Below the pieces are notes generated by a model. That model was given only the letters and a program-made list of their open reading frames with translations. It did no database searches and was not told the origin of the DNA. A stretch of DNA of 64,000 nt from assembly GCA_036821905.1 (NCBI GenBank), contig DAISIR010000010.1, positions 34,157 through 98,156 of the forward strand, in the 5' to 3' direction. The stretch comes from Brooklawnia sp937867175 (GTDB lineage Bacteria > Actinomycetota > Actinomycetes > Propionibacteriales > Propionibacteriaceae). Shown here piece after piece: positions 61,021 through 64,000 of the stretch (position 1 is its first letter; each line of letters opens with the position of its first letter). The position numbers were made by a program, and so were the translations under genes.

Positions 61021-61103
61021 GGCGAGATCGCATAGTGGACTAGTGCAGCCGCCTTGAAAGCGGCCGAGCGAAAGCTCCGTGGGTTCGAATCCCACTCTCG
61101 CCG
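61021..61103 (+). tRNA. tRNA-Ser (anticodon TGA)
   Basis: The 7-bp acceptor stem GGCGAGA/TCTCGCC closes an 83-nt cloverleaf. The anticodon stem GCCGC/GCGGC encloses CTTGAAA, giving TGA (61055-61057), which reads UCA codons. The long variable arm (CGAGC-GAAA-GCTC) is the serine type. The T-loop is GGTTCGAATCC. CCA is not encoded. Confidence 0.93.
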
Positions 61104-61134
61104 CCCTCCGCCGTGCACTGGAAGGAGACGCGCC

Positions 61135-61599
61135 ATGGCTGCCGCCGAGTTGGGATCTGGAGATCCCACGTACTACGCCCTGCGTCCCCAGACCCCGGTA
61201 CGCGCATGGGCGATCGCGGGTCTCGCGTTGGTGGCAGGCGGGGCTGCCCTGCTCGCCGGCTGGCCCGAGCCGCGCAAGTTAGTGCTGGTGGTGATCGGGG
61301 CACTGGTGGGGGTAGCCGGTCTTGCTCTGGCGATCACGGCGGCAGTCTTTCTGCAGACCCGCACGCTGCACATCACGTTGTCGCCCGACGGCTATGAGGT
61401 CTCGGGGCCGGGCTATCACAAGAGCGGCGCCTGGATCGATGTGGACGCCGTCTCGGCCACCCCGGATGGATCGCGGCTGGTGATCGCTCGCGGACGCGTC
61501 GACCGAACGTTCATCCAGGCCCCCGGTGGGAAGCCGGACGACCAGATGCGGGCGATCACCGATGACATCTCGCGCCGGATGCAGGCGTTGGACCACTGA
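61135..61599 (+). CDS. Two-helix membrane protein with cytoplasmic PH-like tail
   Basis: A 154-residue protein. Two hydrophobic helices (about residues 25-43 and 49-73) are followed by a soluble domain of about 75 residues rich in beta strands (LHITLSPDGYEVSGPG, GAWIDVDAVSATPDG). It resembles bacterial PH-domain-like membrane proteins, but I do not claim a family. The ATG follows GAAGGAGA, 31 nt after the tRNA-Ser gene. Function unknown. Confidence 0.75.
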   Translation: MAAAELGSGDPTYYALRPQTPVRAWAIAGLALVAGGAALLAGWPEPRKLVLVVIGALVGVAGLALAITAAVFLQTRTLHITLSPDGYEVSGPGYHKSGAWIDVDAVSATPDGSRLVIARGRVDRTFIQAPGGKPDDQMRAITDDISRRMQALDH

Positions 61600-61639
61600 T
61601 ACAGCACTGGCACGGCAGCACCGGCTTGGAACCGCGGTA

Positions 61640-63406
61640 TCAGCGCCCTGGTTCGGTGGCCGGAGGGGTATAGACGGGCACGGTCTCGGGGATCGGCACG
61701 TTGCTGTTGGGTTCTTCGTGGCGGTAGGCGCAGGCATCCGCAATGTTCTCGGCAGGAGCTTGGGTGGTCTGCTGGACGCCCGGCTCGACTGGTGCCTCGC
61801 TGGCAGGGTCGGCGGGCACCGGTGCCTGGGTCTGTTGTGGCTCGGCAGAGGCCGTAACGGTCGTCGGCTCGGCCATAGCCTGGATGGCGTCCTGGACCTG
61901 TCGGTGCATGAGGTCGAAGTCGGGCCCGTCGGAGTAGTAGCCGTTCTCGCCGTGGACGAATGCCAGCCGACTCACGCGCTGGCCGGTCTGGACGCGCAGG
62001 GCCAGGTCGACCATCGCCGAAATGTGCTCCTGCGGGATGTCGGTGGAGACCATATCGCCGGCGGCCTTGGCGATGCCCTCGTAGCGGGTCACCATCACTG
62101 CCGGATCCGCTTGGGCGATCACCGCGTCGACGAGGCACGACTGGCGCTGCATGCGTCCGAAGTCACCGCCTGGGGAGTTGCAGCGGCTGCGTGCGTACCA
62201 CATGGCTTGGTTGCCGCTGAGCAACTGGTCAGGCCCCTCAGGGATCCAGCCCTCCTTCCCGCAGTCCAGACCGTCGTCGCTGCCACCCATGGCGATCGGG
62301 AAGTTGACGTTCAGCCGGACGCCACCCATCGCGTCCACCAAGGCCACCAAGCCGTCGATGTTCACCAAGGCGAAGTAGTCGACCGGCAAGCCGGTGACTC
62401 CTTCGACCGCCGACTTGAGTGCATCGGCGCCCGGGTAGTCGGTGTCGGCGAACAGGTCGGGGTACATCGTCGGTACGTCGTGCCAGACCGCGTTCAGGAA
62501 GGAGTTGCCGCCGTCATTGAACCCGTAGGGGTAGAGCCCAGCCAGCTCCGAGCCTGGCGGGAAGATCGGATACTGCAAGTTTCGGGGCAGTTGAACGATC
62601 AGCGTCGCGCCGCTCTGGGTGTCGATCGACGCCAGCATGATGGTGTCGGTGCGGACGCCGAGATCGGCTTCGCGTCCCTCGCCCGAATCGCCGCCGAGCA
62701 GCAGGACGTTCACCCGCGGCTTGTTGGCCCACGGGTCACGGCTGTCGAGCGTCGGCCGCGTCTTCGACTGTGCGTTGTCTTGCGGCACGAAGACGCCGCC
62801 GGACAGTGCGGCGGTCTGGAATGAATAGGCGGACGCCACCGCCATGGGCGCGCTGACCAGCAGCGACAGGACCCCGACGACGGCAGATCCGATGACCCGC
62901 TGCCGTGGGGTGAGCGATCGTGGCCGACTGACCAGGAAGGTGCCGACGATGATGGTGACCCAAAGCAGCCCAAGGCACGCCAGCGCCACTCCGATCGCGA
63001 ACATCCAGTCGGCCTGCAGGGCGCTGCCGACCACCATCGCCGGATTGCTCCGAATGAACAGGACGAGCGCCACCGTGCCGGCCCCCAGCACGGTCAGGAT
63101 CACGACCCCCGCGTTGTGGGCGCGGGTACCGATGAGGCCCAGCCCCGGGAGGATCGTGCTGGCGAAAGTGCGCACCACAGCGCCCCGGAATCGTCGGTCG
63201 GGCCGGGCGGACGACGCCGCCCTCGCCGGGCGAGCCGCGGTGAGGGCCTCTTGAGGGGTCTGATCGCGAAGTTCTGACGAACGAGGTGCGCCGTAGGTGC
63301 CACCGGCCGCATACCGCGGGGGCGAGAACTCGGTCTCCGTCTCGTGGCCGGGGGCCTCAAAACCACGACGTGCAGCGGGGGGCTGGTTCTCGTCCGAGTG
63401 CGACAA
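61640..63406 (-). CDS. LytR-CpsA-Psr (LCP) family cell-wall ligase
   Basis: LCP enzymes attach teichoic-acid-like or arabinogalactan polymers to peptidoglycan. The 588-residue protein has a polar N-terminus, three to four membrane helices (about 85-230) and an extracellular LCP domain with VLLLGGDSG, RTDTIMLASID, LPRNLQYPI and the RCNSPGGDFGRMQRQ arginine motif. A Pro/Thr/Glu-rich tail follows. I start at the TTG at 63406, 8 nt after GGAGAGGAG; the longer frame has no family similarity. Confidence 0.9.
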   Translation of the reverse strand: MSHSDENQPPAARRGFEAPGHETETEFSPPRYAAGGTYGAPRSSELRDQTPQEALTAARPARAASSARPDRRFRGAVVRTFASTILPGLGLIGTRAHNAGVVILTVLGAGTVALVLFIRSNPAMVVGSALQADWMFAIGVALACLGLLWVTIIVGTFLVSRPRSLTPRQRVIGSAVVGVLSLLVSAPMAVASAYSFQTAALSGGVFVPQDNAQSKTRPTLDSRDPWANKPRVNVLLLGGDSGEGREADLGVRTDTIMLASIDTQSGATLIVQLPRNLQYPIFPPGSELAGLYPYGFNDGGNSFLNAVWHDVPTMYPDLFADTDYPGADALKSAVEGVTGLPVDYFALVNIDGLVALVDAMGGVRLNVNFPIAMGGSDDGLDCGKEGWIPEGPDQLLSGNQAMWYARSRCNSPGGDFGRMQRQSCLVDAVIAQADPAVMVTRYEGIAKAAGDMVSTDIPQEHISAMVDLALRVQTGQRVSRLAFVHGENGYYSDGPDFDLMHRQVQDAIQAMAEPTTVTASAEPQQTQAPVPADPASEAPVEPGVQQTTQAPAENIADACAYRHEEPNSNVPIPETVPVYTPPATEPGR

Positions 63407-63610
63407 GATCGGCTCCTCTCCCCGGTACAGTCGCGGTTGGCATGAGCATAGACGCTCGACATACAATAATGGATCGCACGCAGGCCGCGCATCCACCTGC
63501 GCAATGAATCCCCAAGCCATCAGCCGAGCCCGGCGGAGGCTTTGCGGTGGCCGGGCCAAGTCGCTAACCTTGAGCAGACGTCCGGGTGCGGCAACGCTTC
63601 CGGTGGTCAC

Positions 63611-63700
63611 GGAGGTGTCGCCTAGTCAGGTCTATGGCGCCCGCCTGCTAAGCGGGTTTGGGGCTCAACCCCATCGCGAGTTCAAATCTCGCCACCTCCG
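63611..63700 (+). tRNA. tRNA-Ser (anticodon GCT)
   Basis: Acceptor stem GGAGGTG/CACCTCC, 90 nt in total. The anticodon loop CTGCTAA gives GCT, reading AGC/AGU. The long variable arm (TTTGGGGCTCAACCCCA) marks a serine tRNA. The T-loop is GAGTTCAAATCTC. CCA is not encoded. Confidence 0.93.
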
Positions 63701-63828
63701 CCGTCACCTGCTGGGCGCCGTTCAGCGGGTTCGCCAGTCCGGGGACGGTGTCGCCTCGGTCGGCCCACCGCGATTTCGGTTGTGTTCGGTTCCTTGGTGG
63801 GGGACGCCACGGCCGGTTCGTCGGGATT

Positions 63829-63857
63829 TTGGTCAGTCGTGCGCGATGCGCTAAAGT
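63829..63857 (+). promoter_or_regulatory. Promoter of tRNA-Arg
   Basis: TTGGTC (63829-63834), exactly 17 nt, then TAAAGT (63852-63857) give a start near 63864, 17 nt before the mature tRNA. Confidence 0.6.
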
Positions 63858-63880
63858 TGGCAACTGCCCACTGAGGCACT

Positions 63881-63956
63881 GCACTCGTAGCTTAATGGAT
63901 AGAGCATCTGACTACGGATCAGAAGGTTGGGGGTTCGAGTCCCTCCGAGTGCGCCA
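63881..63956 (+). tRNA. tRNA-Arg (anticodon ACG)
   Basis: Acceptor stem GCACTCG/CGAGTGC, 76 nt including an encoded CCA. The anticodon stem TCTGA/TCAGA holds CTACGGA, giving ACG; the A is normally edited to inosine to read CGU, CGC and CGA. An intrinsic terminator follows at once. Confidence 0.96.
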
Positions 63957-63958
63957 GG

Positions 63959-63984
63959 AACGCCCCTTCTCAGGGGCGTTTTTT
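63959..63984 (+). terminator. Intrinsic terminator after tRNA-Arg
   Basis: AACGCCCC and GGGGCGTT pair around a 6-nt loop, followed by a run of T. It is the most canonical rho-independent terminator in the window, ending the tRNA transcript 3 nt after CCA. Confidence 0.9.
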
Positions 63985-64000
63985 GTTACCTCGAAACCCC

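Noticed and set aside
1..64000. CRISPR arrays, insertion sequences, integrases or attachment sites at the tRNA genes
   Set aside because: I looked for regularly spaced repeats, transposase motifs and repeated tRNA 3' ends and found none.

Overview
The window is about 66-67% GC (estimated from sampled lines) and almost fully coding, with no gene-free stretch over 300 bases. CarD, a MarP-type periplasmic protease, an MprAB-like two-component pair, an LCP cell-wall enzyme, a Mycobacterium-like E1/E2 2-oxoacid dehydrogenase operon and many leaderless start sites indicate a high-GC Gram-positive actinobacterium. A relative of the Propionibacteriaceae is my best guess, from gene content only. No prophage, insertion sequence or CRISPR array is visible; this is chromosomal core sequence with small accessory spots.

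Layout. 1-4200: serC, then the rpsF-ssb-rpsR-rplI operon, a rhodanese-like protein and a flavin-fold protein. 4200-8740: a sugar locus with a galactokinase divergent from a sodium/solute symporter, a small membrane partner and a LacI-type regulator. 8800-15400: a degenerate isochorismatase-fold protein, lipB-lipA (lipoate synthesis), an endonuclease IV, a coupled membrane protein/hydrolase-fold pair and a DUF885 peptidase-like protein. 15500-18450: a tyrosine phenol-lyase/tryptophanase-type lyase facing an alanine/glycine:cation symporter. 18600-25200: a sulfurtransferase, an AbiEi-like gene between two nearly identical hairpins, a secreted DUF2202 protein divergent from a response regulator/kinase pair, and a helicase broken by an amber codon.

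25260-38800: membrane proteins, a HAD hydrolase, glnS, an epimerase, RidA, carD, marP, ndh, the MprAB-like pair, an S51 peptidase, a tyrosine phosphatase and argF. 38880-47530: the 2-oxoacid dehydrogenase operon behind a promoter with three operator-like boxes, then alr, an EcsC protein, gltA, aat and an Fpg/Nei glycosylase. 47570-57860: small membrane proteins, pheA, a lipid/diacylglycerol kinase, serS, a beta-CASP nuclease, a GPH sugar transporter, a Cof-type phosphatase, a sirtuin and argG. 57930-64000: pckG, a quinone oxidoreductase, three tRNAs (Ser-TGA, Ser-GCT, Arg-ACG), a membrane protein and an LCP enzyme.

Metabolically the genes fit together around pyruvate, acetyl-CoA, oxaloacetate and PEP. 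LipB/LipA supply the lipoyl group needed by the E2 subunit, GltA takes up acetyl-CoA, PckG links oxaloacetate to PEP, and the lyase plus AgcS would feed amino-acid carbon into pyruvate. Window-wide signals without a gene explanation include strong enrichment of the hexamer GGACGC/GCGTCC, and repeated TAnnnT boxes 6-8 nt before start codons (leaderless promoters). I used the latter to choose several starts.
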